This document shows, one piece after another, positions 41,585 through 51,676 of a stretch of 64,000 bases of DNA. Source of the stretch: JBDHHQ01 sp039586035 (lineage in GTDB: Bacteria > Gemmatimonadota > Gemmatimonadetes > Longimicrobiales > Gaopeijiaceae); assembly GCA_039586035.1 (NCBI GenBank), contig JBDHLD010000004.1, positions 124,001 to 188,000 on the forward strand. Direction: 5' to 3'. A program made the position numbers and the translations under genes. Below the pieces are notes generated by a model. It was not told the origin of the DNA. It saw only the letters and a program-made list of their open reading frames with translations, and ran no database searches. The first letter of the stretch is position 1; each line of letters opens with the position of its first letter.

Positions 41585-42640
41585 ATGACCGAGCGATTCG
41601 AGAGACGCGGACTCGCCGGAAGCCGGCAAGGTGCAGGCCCCAGAATCCGGAGCAGGCTGTCGCTGCTGGCGGTTACGGGCGTTCTGACCCTGACGGGCTG
41701 TGGGGAGAATGGCACTACCGAGCTGGACAACTTCCGCTTCGGACAGGTGGGAGAAATCCGCATTCAGGTGGTCACGCCGCTGGCGGGGCTCAACGGGCTC
41801 ATGGGAGAGCTCCAACAGTCCTTGACCTGGAACTCCGAGGGTCCCTGGCAACTCTTCGAGTCCATCTCGTACCGAGGCCTTCTCGGTGACGCGCAGCTCA
41901 AGAGCGGCACCGGAGACCCCGGGGCCTATGCCGAGCTGATCATCCAGCTGAACGACACTCCAGGCCTCCAGCTCTTCGTCACAGAGCTCGATCCGGACCT
42001 CGATCCGATCTGCGAGGGCGGAGACGGTCGCATCTCCTTCGTCGTGCGGGACAATCTGCGCAACGAGGAATCCCGCTGGATGCGTTGCACGTCGGAAACG
42101 CTCGAGAAGCTGTCGGAGGCTACGGCGGGACCGGACGCCGCCGCCGCGAGGTTGATCACTGCCAGTCGGCGAGCCCGGGACCAGACGCTGGGGCCGTCCG
42201 CCACATATACCTATTCGGGTAGCGTGCCCTTCGGGACACTCGACAGAGGCGAAGTGTCTCAGGTGCCCCTCGAGCTACCCATCGTGTTTCTCGGGCAGCC
42301 GGGTCCGGGGGGAGACACTCTGCCACCCGCGGGCTGGGAGCGATTCTGGAAGGATCACACCGGGACCGAGGATCCGCCTCCCGAGGTCGCCTGGAGCGAG
42401 GATATGGTGGTGGTGGCGGCGGTGGGCGTCCGTCAGGAGGCTGGCGACAGCGTGGAGGTTCACCGCATCCTACAAGTGGAGAGCGGCACCATCGTGGAGC
42501 TCCACGAGCGCGTGCCCGGCGACTTCTGTTCACCGGCTTTCCAGATTCACACACCGTTTCACATCGTCGTCGCCCCGCTGACGCCGCCGAACTACCAGTT
42601 CGGCGAGGTCAAGGTGGAGCGCGTGCCGTGCGGGGCATAG
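41585..42640 (+). CDS. Lipoprotein with PrcB-like C-terminal domain
   Basis: 351 residues. The signal peptide after a basic N-tail ends in lipobox LTGC (Cys39). The middle (50-200) has no family I can name. The C-terminal part (about 245-350; VPFGTLDRGEVS, FWKDHTGTEDPPPEVAWSEDMVVVAAVG, SVEVHRILQVESG) resembles the PrcB C-terminal domain found in spirochaete protease complexes. Four cysteines beyond Cys39 may form disulfides. It is 19 nt upstream of the histidine kinase, so it may act as a periplasmic input protein. Confidence 0.65.
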   Translation: MTERFERRGLAGSRQGAGPRIRSRLSLLAVTGVLTLTGCGENGTTELDNFRFGQVGEIRIQVVTPLAGLNGLMGELQQSLTWNSEGPWQLFESISYRGLLGDAQLKSGTGDPGAYAELIIQLNDTPGLQLFVTELDPDLDPICEGGDGRISFVVRDNLRNEESRWMRCTSETLEKLSEATAGPDAAAARLITASRRARDQTLGPSATYTYSGSVPFGTLDRGEVSQVPLELPIVFLGQPGPGGDTLPPAGWERFWKDHTGTEDPPPEVAWSEDMVVVAAVGVRQEAGDSVEVHRILQVESGTIVELHERVPGDFCSPAFQIHTPFHIVVAPLTPPNYQFGEVKVERVPCGA

Positions 42641-42659
42641 CGCCGGAGATCCGCTCCGC

Positions 42660-44099
42660 ATGACGCTTCGGAGGCAGTTCCTCGCGGTCTTCGTCACCTT
42701 CGCCGTGGTGATGGCGGTGGCGGGAGGCTGGGCGGCGTGGCGGGTGACCTCCGGAGCACTGGAGCGGGAGATGGACACCCGCCTCCGTGCGGTGGCGGGC
42801 GCCTTCGCCGGAGGCGCGCTCCAAGCGCAGTACGTCCTCTCCATCCGGCCGGGCGACGAGGGAAACGACGAGTCGCCGTGGTGGCCCACGTATCAGCGTC
42901 TGGTCTACCTCGCGCCCTGGGTCGACGCCGCATACCTCTTCCGCAGCGACCGCACATTGCTCGTGTCCACCGAAGGCGAAAGCCTGCGGGTAGGGTCTCG
43001 GCTTCGGTGGCTCGACGCCCACCGCGAGGTGTTGGACCAGGCGTGGCGCGTCGGCAGCGCCACGAGCCCTCTATTCGAAGGCGAAGACGGTCGACCTTAC
43101 AAGTACGGGTTCCTGCGAATCGAAAACGCGGACGTGATGCTCGGGGTGTTGGTGCAGGCAGACTTCCTGCAGCCCCTCGAGCGCCTGCGCCAGACCCTGC
43201 TGATCGGCACCTTGCTCGCCGTCCTCGCAGCGGTGGTCCTGGCTGGCGTGCTCGCTGGAACGGTTGCGCGCCCGCTGGAGCGGCTGAGCCGCGTCGCGCT
43301 CCGGATTCAGCGCGGACACATGAAGCAGCCCGTCGGGAAAGAGAAGGGCTATGAGCTGGGGAGGCTGGCGAGAGCCATGGAGCGGATGCGGCGTGGGGTC
43401 GTCCGCCGGGACGAGCAGTTGCGTCTGATGCTCGCCCAGGTGGCGCACGAGATCCGGAATCCGCTCGGGGGGCTGGAGCTGTTCACCTCTGCCGCCGAGG
43501 AGGCGGAGGATGAGGCCGAGCGTCGTCGTTTGCTGAAACGGGTCAGGGCCGAGATCAGGGACTTGAACGAGATCATCGATGATTTCTTGACATTCGCCCG
43601 GCCGCTCAGGCCCGGTCCGGAGCTCCACGACATCAAGGGTGTGGTGGAGCAGGCCGCTGAGCTGGTCTCAATGGAGCTCGAGCGGAGAGGCGGTGTCTTG
43701 CAGCTGGACCTTCCGAGGGAGCCTTTACTGGCTAGGGCGGATCCGGAACACGTGAAGCGGGTCGTCCTGAATCTGGTCAGGAACGCTGCTGAAGCCGGTG
43801 ACCGGGTACAGGTGGAAGCGCTGTGGCGGAACGGCGAGGTGGTCGTCGCGGTGCGGGATGACGGCCCTGGAGTGCCGTCGGAGCTCAGGGAGCGGATCTT
43901 CGAGCCATTCGTGAGCCAGAAGGAAAAGGGGGCGGGGTTGGGACTGGCCATCGTGGAGAGGGTGACACGAGCCAACGGGGGCCGCGTCGAGCTCATGTCG
44001 CCGGAACAGACCGAAGCTGGGTGGGGGGCAGAGTTTCGCGTATATTTCACCGGCTCGGAAGAGCTTCCGATTCCGGAGGCCGCCACGGCGTCCGTTTGA
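42660..44099 (+). CDS. Sensor histidine kinase
   Basis: 479 residues. Two membrane helices (about 8-28 and 180-200) enclose a periplasmic sensor domain of about 150 residues without a recognised fold. HAMP (about 200-250), the phosphoacceptor H263 in AHEIRNPLGG, and an ATPase domain with NLVRNAAEAG, DDGPGVP and GAGLGLAIVERV follow. It is cognate to the NtrC-type regulator 84 nt downstream. The signal is unknown. Confidence 0.88.
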   Translation: MTLRRQFLAVFVTFAVVMAVAGGWAAWRVTSGALEREMDTRLRAVAGAFAGGALQAQYVLSIRPGDEGNDESPWWPTYQRLVYLAPWVDAAYLFRSDRTLLVSTEGESLRVGSRLRWLDAHREVLDQAWRVGSATSPLFEGEDGRPYKYGFLRIENADVMLGVLVQADFLQPLERLRQTLLIGTLLAVLAAVVLAGVLAGTVARPLERLSRVALRIQRGHMKQPVGKEKGYELGRLARAMERMRRGVVRRDEQLRLMLAQVAHEIRNPLGGLELFTSAAEEAEDEAERRRLLKRVRAEIRDLNEIIDDFLTFARPLRPGPELHDIKGVVEQAAELVSMELERRGGVLQLDLPREPLLARADPEHVKRVVLNLVRNAAEAGDRVQVEALWRNGEVVVAVRDDGPGVPSELRERIFEPFVSQKEKGAGLGLAIVERVTRANGGRVELMSPEQTEAGWGAEFRVYFTGSEELPIPEAATASV

Positions 44100-44183
44100 A
44101 GGAGCGCCGGGGTTCGACTGGCCGGCCATCACGCCGCCGGTGAAGCCGTATCCCGACTCATTTCTGGAGGTTGGCGGGTCCGC

Positions 44184-45587
<1,404 letters not shown>

Positions 45588-45588
45588 C

Positions 45589-46548
45589 ATGACGCGCAGG
45601 ACCTTCACGACTTTCCTCTCGGCCACTCGCCTGCTGGTGGGGCTGACGGTGCTTGCGCCGGCAGCCTCACAGGCGATCCTGGCCCAGGAGTCCGACGTGG
45701 AGGTCCGTCTTCGGAGCGCCGAGCTCGAGTACACCACCGCGAGCAGCGAGTGGGAGTCGGCAACAGCGGCCTTTCGCGCCGCCGAGGCGCGGTGGCAGCG
45801 CGCCCTCGACGAGGTCAACGCGGCCGAGGCGAGCGGTGACGAGGATGCGTACAAGCTCGCGCTGGCGAGATTCCACACGCAGGCCATTCAACTGGAGACA
45901 CAGGAGGCACGAGAGCGAGAGACCGCGGGGCGCATGTCGGACACGCGGGGCGACCTGATGGCCGTGCTGGCGGAATCGCGCGACGAGCTGTACCGGGATG
46001 CGCTGGATGCCGATAACCCTGAAGAGACGAGGGAGTTGGCGGCATTGTACCAGGACCGGGACAATCGGTACCGGGAGCTCGAGCGGGAGGGCGCACCACC
46101 CGGCCGGATTCAGCCGGTCACCCTACCGGAGGTCACCTTCGATCCCCGCGACGGTCCGGACGAGATCGAGGGAAAGATACGGCTTCTGGAGCTCCGAATC
46201 CGCCAGATCGAGGTGCAGGTCACGGCCATCGACGAGCGCATCGGGGCTTTGGAGAAACGGCAACGCCAGGAGCGGGACCTGCAGAGCCTCATTACCGGAG
46301 TGGAGCGCTTCGACGACGCCTTCGTGCCCGTGACGTCACCTGATCCACTGACGGACATGACCGACACAGGGGCTGCGGGAGCAGCGCTACCCAGCGACTC
46401 CACGGTCGTGACTCTGGACGAAATGTCGTTGCAGCAACAGATTGAAGGGTTACAGCTATTGCGGGAACAGATGTTTGCCCGCAAGCAGCATCTGGAGGGT
46501 CGGACCGAGGGGTTCCGGCAGCGCCTGTTGAGGATGACCACGTCATGA
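45589..46548 (+). CDS. Secreted coiled-coil protein, function unknown
   Basis: 319 residues. A signal peptide (to about residue 33, LAPAASQAILAQE) is followed by long charged helices (35-140, 185-240 and 270-315) with strong coiled-coil character and few hydrophobic patches. A Pro-rich hinge lies at about 165-178 and a Thr/Asp/Ala stretch at about 240-265. It begins one nucleotide after the regulator stop and overlaps the next gene (ATGA), so it belongs to the two-component operon. No family was recognised. Confidence 0.7.
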   Translation: MTRRTFTTFLSATRLLVGLTVLAPAASQAILAQESDVEVRLRSAELEYTTASSEWESATAAFRAAEARWQRALDEVNAAEASGDEDAYKLALARFHTQAIQLETQEARERETAGRMSDTRGDLMAVLAESRDELYRDALDADNPEETRELAALYQDRDNRYRELEREGAPPGRIQPVTLPEVTFDPRDGPDEIEGKIRLLELRIRQIEVQVTAIDERIGALEKRQRQERDLQSLITGVERFDDAFVPVTSPDPLTDMTDTGAAGAALPSDSTVVTLDEMSLQQQIEGLQLLREQMFARKQHLEGRTEGFRQRLLRMTTS

Positions 46549-47663
46549 AGACAACCACGGTAGCCATGCTGACGATCGCGCTCGTCGCGGTCGCGGTGCG
46601 GCCGAGTGGCGCCCAGGTCACCGTGCGCGACCTGGAGGTCACGGCCGGCGCTGCCGTAGAGGGGTACCGGGGCAACATGTCCTCCGTGACCCTCCCGGTG
46701 GTGGACTCGACGGACCGGGCCTCCGCAGCCGTCGCGGAGTTCGGGACGCGTGGTCGGCTGCTCTTCCTCAACACCCCGGTGCGGGGCTTCCGCATCGACT
46801 TCGACGGCGGCATCCGGCAGTTCGCCGCGTCGGGCTTCGAGCTCTCCGACTACGCTCCCCGGGAGGTCGTGGGCCGACTGGACGGGGTGTATCGACAGAG
46901 CCTCGGTTCGCTGGGGACGCTGACGGCTGCTTTTGGCTACAAGGGCCGTAGCGTGGTCGATCGCCCGCCCATGCCGCTGTTCATCCAGCCGGGATACGGG
47001 GCGGCCAGTGGAGCCCTGTGGCTGCGGTTCGCGGAGTTCCGGGGCATCAAGCTGGACAGCGAGTTGATGGCCGAGTGGGCGGACTACGGGGCCCACGCCC
47101 TGTTTCCCCAGCTCGACCTGCTGGATAACCGGTCCACCAGGCTCGAGGTGGGCGGCACCTGGGGACGGGAGTGGCAGGTGCGCTTCTACAGCGCCGTCCG
47201 CTTGACCGATTTCCAGCGCCAGGGGACGAACCTGCCGGCGGACCCGTTCCGTCGCGACCGGATGATCGAGGCCGGAGCGACATGGACGCTTCACGTCCCG
47301 GTGGTCGTGCAGCTGGGCGTTTCCGGCATCTTCAACCGCTCGAACTCGGCCAGGCCGGAGTACGACGCCATTCGGTTTCGGGGAAACCTGGTCGTTCCTC
47401 TCCCGTACGACCTGAACGGCACGCTCTACACCTCCCTCACCGGGAAGAACTACAAGCACGACTTCGAGTTCATCCGGCTGGTTCCGGGAGAGGAGGCCGA
47501 CAACGGCTCGGTAGCCTACATCGGCCTGCACAGAGCGATCACACCCACCCTGAACGGCCAGGTACGGTTTGGTTGGACTCGGGCCGAGACCGACGTCGGC
47601 GGTGCCTTCTACGAGCGGTACGGCCTCAGCTTCTTCCTCAGCTTCCGACCGTCTCTGCAGTAG
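46545..47663 (+). CDS. Predicted outer-membrane beta-barrel protein
   Basis: 372 residues. A signal peptide (cleavage after SGAQ, about 23) is followed by a repeated pattern of 9-12-residue amphipathic strands (FRIDFDGGIRQFAAS, LTAAFGYKGRSV, LDSELMAEWADYG, VRFYSAVRLTDFQ) and a C-terminal strand ending RYGLSFFLSFRPSLQ. Topology suggests about 14-16 strands. It is the last gene of the kinase-regulator-coiled-coil run and its 3' end overlaps the PPTase gene on the other strand by 26 nt. The role is unknown. Confidence 0.68.
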   Translation: MKTTTVAMLTIALVAVAVRPSGAQVTVRDLEVTAGAAVEGYRGNMSSVTLPVVDSTDRASAAVAEFGTRGRLLFLNTPVRGFRIDFDGGIRQFAASGFELSDYAPREVVGRLDGVYRQSLGSLGTLTAAFGYKGRSVVDRPPMPLFIQPGYGAASGALWLRFAEFRGIKLDSELMAEWADYGAHALFPQLDLLDNRSTRLEVGGTWGREWQVRFYSAVRLTDFQRQGTNLPADPFRRDRMIEAGATWTLHVPVVVQLGVSGIFNRSNSARPEYDAIRFRGNLVVPLPYDLNGTLYTSLTGKNYKHDFEFIRLVPGEEADNGSVAYIGLHRAITPTLNGQVRFGWTRAETDVGGAFYERYGLSFFLSFRPSLQ

Positions 47664-48378
47664 GCAGCGCGGCGGCCCATGCTACCAGGGCGCCGTCGTG
47701 AGATAGACTCACGTCCATGGCGTCAGCTCTACCGCGTACGATCAGTCGAGGCGGCGTACGTCCCGTCGAGCCACCTTCACACACGATCTCCACGCCTTCA
47801 ACGTCGACGCCGAGTCCCCTCGCCACATGCTCTCGCGCTCCGATGCGCACCGCCGCCGAGGGCAAGCTGTGGATCGCCCTGCGCTCCCGGTCGGTGAACC
47901 GAGCCTTCAGCACGTCGTCCAGGTCGGCCGATACCGAATCCTCGAGCACTCCGCCGACGGTATCGACCGCCATGATCACCGAGGGCGGGAGAGAAGAGGG
48001 CGGGGTGCCGACCATTCCCCCGTTCCAGGCCAGCACATGGATCCACCCGGGCCGGATTTGGGCAACGAAGGGCACCTTCAGGTCTCCGTACGACACGTGG
48101 CCGACCACGCGGGGACGGGGGGTGTTGGGCACGTCGACCACGAACCTCGCGTGAGCGAAGGCGGGCGGTGAGCCCAGGATCTTGGACACGACCTTGAAGC
48201 CGGCCTCCTTGGACGCCCAAAGGAGCCACAACGTCCGGTCGGGCGCGTCCGCCTCACGGATCAGCGCGGCCTCCAACCGAGAGAAGACGCGGTCGACGAA
48301 GCGTCTGTCCCGCGCTTTCCCGTGGCATCGCGCATTCGTGAGGTCCACGATGTCGTTTCCGACCAGAATGGGCTGCAT
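47638..48378 (-). CDS. 4'-phosphopantetheinyl transferase superfamily protein
   Basis: 246 residues. The N-terminal GNDIVDL (7-13, Asp9 as metal ligand) and WASKEAGFKV (54-63, Glu58) are the two PPTase motifs. The C-terminal MDVSLSHDGALVAWAA matches AcpS-like enzymes. About 100 residues between the second motif and the C-terminus (60-195) exceed AcpS; this longer form is also seen in Bacteroidota. It attaches phosphopantetheine to carrier proteins. The carrier is not in the window. Confidence 0.75.
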   Translation of the reverse strand: MQPILVGNDIVDLTNARCHGKARDRRFVDRVFSRLEAALIREADAPDRTLWLLWASKEAGFKVVSKILGSPPAFAHARFVVDVPNTPRPRVVGHVSYGDLKVPFVAQIRPGWIHVLAWNGGMVGTPPSSLPPSVIMAVDTVGGVLEDSVSADLDDVLKARFTDRERRAIHSLPSAAVRIGAREHVARGLGVDVEGVEIVCEGGSTGRTPPRLIVRGRADAMDVSLSHDGALVAWAAALPTAETVGS

Positions 48379-48441
48379 GGACTTCAGGGTATTGCGACGC
48401 GGGCGGGTTAACAATCGACTCAAGGCGCGGTAGCATCCGGG

Positions 48442-50526
48442 ATGATCGAATACCCACCCACGAGGAAGGGCGACGTCGTCGACCGCTGTCATGGGATCGA
48501 CGTACCCGATCCATACCGCTGGCTGGAGGACACCGACTCGCCCGAAACCAGGGCTTGGGTCGAGGCTCAGAACCGCGTGTGCTTCGGACAGCTCGAACAG
48601 ATCGCCGAGCGGCGTGACATCCGGCACAGGATGGGGCTGCTCTGGGACCACGAGCGGTACGGGACGCCCAGCTACCCGGTGCCCATCGAGCGCGGCGGTC
48701 GCTACTTCTACTTCCGCAACGACGGTCTTCAAGACCAGCCGGTGCTTTGGTACCGGGAGGGGCTCGCCGGCGAGCCGGTGCCGCTGCTGGATCCGAACGC
48801 GCTGTCAACGGACGGCACGATATCGGTCGCCAGCCTCGACGTGACGGCCGACGGACGGCTCCTGGCCTACGCGCTAGCCAGCGGCGGATCGGACTGGCAG
48901 GAGATCCGCGTCCGCAACGTCGACACCGGGGCCGATCTCCCGGATGTCGTGCGGTGGGTCAAGTTCTCCGCGCCGAGCTGGACCCGGGACGGCAAAGGCT
49001 TCTACTACTCACGCTACCCGGAGCCCCGCGGCGGTGGGCATCTCCTGGAGGCGAACCGGAACCAGCGCCTCTGCTATCACCGGATGGGGACCTCTCAGGA
49101 CCAGGACGTCCTGGTGTACGAGCGACCCGATCAGCCGGAGTGGGGCTTCCAGGCCCAGGTCAGCGAGGACGGCCGTTACGTGTTCGTGCACGTGTGGCAC
49201 GGCACGGCACCCGAGAACCGGCTCTACGTCCAGGATCTCGCCGACCCCCACGATCCCGTCGTGACCGGCGCGGTCCAGCCCCTTCTCGACGAGGGGGACG
49301 CGTCGTACGTGGTCGTGGGCAACGTCGGGTCGCGGCTGTATCTCGTGACAGATCGCATGGCGCCCCGAAAGCGCATCGTGAGCATCGACGTGCGGCGCGG
49401 TGTCGGCGCACGCCAGTCGGACGTCGTGCCCGAGGACACCCATGTGCTGGAGTCGGCCCGCCTCCTCGGCGGGCGCTTCGTGCTGGTCTATCTGAACGAC
49501 GCGAAGGCGCTGGTCCGCATCCACGCCCAGGACGGCCACGTTGTGGGAGAGCTCGACCTTCCCGGGCCGTGCAGCGTGGCCGGGGTGAGCGGCCGTCCGG
49601 ACTCGCCGGAGCTCTTCCTCGCCTTTACGTCCTTCCTCCGTCCCACCACGATACTCCGCCACGACTTGCAGGCGGCGGCGACGGAGACGTTCGCGAAGCC
49701 GGAGCTGCCCTTCGATCCCGGGTCCTACGTCACTACCCAGGTCGTGTTCACCTCGCGGGACGGCACTCCCGTCCCGATGTTCGTCACGAGCCGGAGTGAG
49801 GTGGAGCTCGACGGCTCGAACCCCGTGATGCTCTACGGATACGGGGGATTCAACGTCTCGCTGACGCCGTTCTTTTCGGTTGCCAACGCGGTGTGGCTCG
49901 AGATGGGGGGCATCTTGGCCGTACCCAATCTGCGGGGAGGAGGGGAGTTCGGTGAGGACTGGCACCGTGCCGGCATCCTCGACCGCAAACAGAACGTCTT
50001 CGACGACTTCATCGCGGCGGCCGAATTCCTGGTTGACGAGGGGTACACGGAGCCTCGTCGGATCGCCATCTCGGGAGGGTCGAACGGAGGGCTGCTCGTG
50101 GGAGCGTGCATGATTCAGCGTCCCGACCTGTTTCAGGTCGCCTTGCCTGCGGTGGGCGTAATGGACATGCTGCGTTTTCACCGCTTCACCATCGGGTGGG
50201 CCTGGGTCTCGGATTATGGCTCGCCCGATGACGTACACGAATTCGAGGTCCTTCGGGCGTATTCACCCCTCCACAACCTCCAGGAGGAGACCTGCTACCC
50301 AGCCACGTTGGTGACGACTGCGGACCATGACGACCGCGTGGTTCCGGGGCACTCGTTCAAGTTTGCGGCGCGCCTGCAGGAGGCCCAGGGCTGCGAGAAG
50401 CCGGTGCTGATCAGGGTCGACGTGCGTGCGGGGCACGGCGCGGGCAAGCCCACGGGCATGCTCATCGAAGAGGCGGCAGACCGCTGGGCGTTCGCATGGC
50501 GGCACCTGATGCCGGCTGACGAGTAG
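48442..50526 (+). CDS. Prolyl oligopeptidase family (S9A) serine peptidase
   Basis: 694 residues. The N-terminal beta-propeller (about 75-415) starts after the conserved DPYRWLED block. The catalytic alpha/beta-hydrolase domain has Ser547 (SGGSNGG), the Asp in DHDD (628-631) and His665 (RAGHG). No signal peptide is visible, so it is probably cytosolic and works on short peptides after uptake. The divergent PPTase gene is 63 nt away. Confidence 0.9.
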   Translation: MIEYPPTRKGDVVDRCHGIDVPDPYRWLEDTDSPETRAWVEAQNRVCFGQLEQIAERRDIRHRMGLLWDHERYGTPSYPVPIERGGRYFYFRNDGLQDQPVLWYREGLAGEPVPLLDPNALSTDGTISVASLDVTADGRLLAYALASGGSDWQEIRVRNVDTGADLPDVVRWVKFSAPSWTRDGKGFYYSRYPEPRGGGHLLEANRNQRLCYHRMGTSQDQDVLVYERPDQPEWGFQAQVSEDGRYVFVHVWHGTAPENRLYVQDLADPHDPVVTGAVQPLLDEGDASYVVVGNVGSRLYLVTDRMAPRKRIVSIDVRRGVGARQSDVVPEDTHVLESARLLGGRFVLVYLNDAKALVRIHAQDGHVVGELDLPGPCSVAGVSGRPDSPELFLAFTSFLRPTTILRHDLQAAATETFAKPELPFDPGSYVTTQVVFTSRDGTPVPMFVTSRSEVELDGSNPVMLYGYGGFNVSLTPFFSVANAVWLEMGGILAVPNLRGGGEFGEDWHRAGILDRKQNVFDDFIAAAEFLVDEGYTEPRRIAISGGSNGGLLVGACMIQRPDLFQVALPAVGVMDMLRFHRFTIGWAWVSDYGSPDDVHEFEVLRAYSPLHNLQEETCYPATLVTTADHDDRVVPGHSFKFAARLQEAQGCEKPVLIRVDVRAGHGAGKPTGMLIEEAADRWAFAWRHLMPADE

Positions 50527-50571
50527 ACCTGGAGCGGAGTGTTGCGGACGGATTCGATCGAAGGAGGTCAT

Positions 50572-51672
50572 GTGGCAGCAGCATGGGTTCGGGTCGCGCG
50601 GCGCGTCGCGCGAGTGCTCGGAGTCCTGGCCCTGGCGGCGCAGGCGTCGGCGGCCACGGCCGCCGCCCAGCAGACGCTCGTGCTGGCGGACGGGGACCAG
50701 GTGACGGGCACGTTGAAGAAAATCGAGGGCGGAACCTGGGTTTTCGAGTTCCGAGGCCAGGAGTTGAGCGTGGCCGCCGCGGACATCACCTCCTTCACGG
50801 CGCCAGAGCCGGTGGGCTTCCGACTCTCCGACAACTCGGTAGTGGCCGCTAGCGTCGCGCCGTCGCCAGGTGGATTGACTCTGACGCTCGCCGACGGCTC
50901 CACGAGAACCGTGGCGCCCGGCGACTTCGAGGCAGCCGGAGATCCGGCGGATCTCGAGGCGCTCCAGGAGGTGGAGATGGGGTATTTCACCCCCTTCACA
51001 CGCTTCTGGGGTCTGTCGGCCAGCCTCGGCGCCACGACCAAGGGTGGGAACAGCGAGACCAGCAGCTTCAACGCTCGCCTAGACGTCGATCGCACCACGA
51101 GCCGAGATCGGCTGGCGCTGGCCTTCCTCCTTACAGAGGAGCGGAACCGGGTCGCTGAAGGCGAGGGCACCGAGCTCACGGCACAGAAGTACATCGGCAA
51201 CCTCCGGGCCGAGATCTTCCCGTGGACGAAGGTGTTCCTCTTCGGTGAGAACCGTTACACGCGGGATCGCTTCGCCGACATCGACCTGAGGGTCAACCTC
51301 AACCTCGGTGCAGGCGTTCAGCTCGTGACCACGGACCGGTCGGACCTCCGGGCCGCCCTCGGTCTGGGTGCGCGCCACGAGGACTTCACCTCGGACACGC
51401 CCAGCGCCACCGTCGCCACCGGCAACGCCAACGCACAGTGGGAGCAGAAGTTCGGTGGCTTCACGTTCGACTGGGCGGTGGACTTCACGCCAGCGCTGGA
51501 AGACTTCGCCGACTATCAGATTCTCAGCGACACCAACCTGACGGCCACGCTCATCGCGGGGTTAGGTTTCCGGGTTGGCCTCTTGCTGCAATACGACAAC
51601 ACGCCGACACCGGGTACAGAGTCCACCGACACGACTCTGACCACATCGTTGGCCTACACGTTGGGACGCTAG
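50572..51672 (+). CDS. DUF481 family outer-membrane protein
   Basis: 366 residues from a GTG with a perfect AAGGAGGT site. The signal peptide is ALAAQASAATAAAQ. An N-terminal domain with two SH3-like sheets (DGDQVTGTLKKIEGG, LADGSTRTV) precedes a YdiY-like DUF481 barrel (about 150-366; ASLGATTKGGNSETSSFNARLDVDRTT, AEIFPWTKVFLFGENRYTRDRFADIDLR). The last residues LTTSLAYTLGR fit a barrel end. The family is salt- or acid-induced in some proteobacteria; its function is unclear. It is 4 nt before pap. Confidence 0.78.
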   Translation: MAAAWVRVARRVARVLGVLALAAQASAATAAAQQTLVLADGDQVTGTLKKIEGGTWVFEFRGQELSVAAADITSFTAPEPVGFRLSDNSVVAASVAPSPGGLTLTLADGSTRTVAPGDFEAAGDPADLEALQEVEMGYFTPFTRFWGLSASLGATTKGGNSETSSFNARLDVDRTTSRDRLALAFLLTEERNRVAEGEGTELTAQKYIGNLRAEIFPWTKVFLFGENRYTRDRFADIDLRVNLNLGAGVQLVTTDRSDLRAALGLGARHEDFTSDTPSATVATGNANAQWEQKFGGFTFDWAVDFTPALEDFADYQILSDTNLTATLIAGLGFRVGLLLQYDNTPTPGTESTDTTLTTSLAYTLGR

Positions 51673-51676
51673 ATCA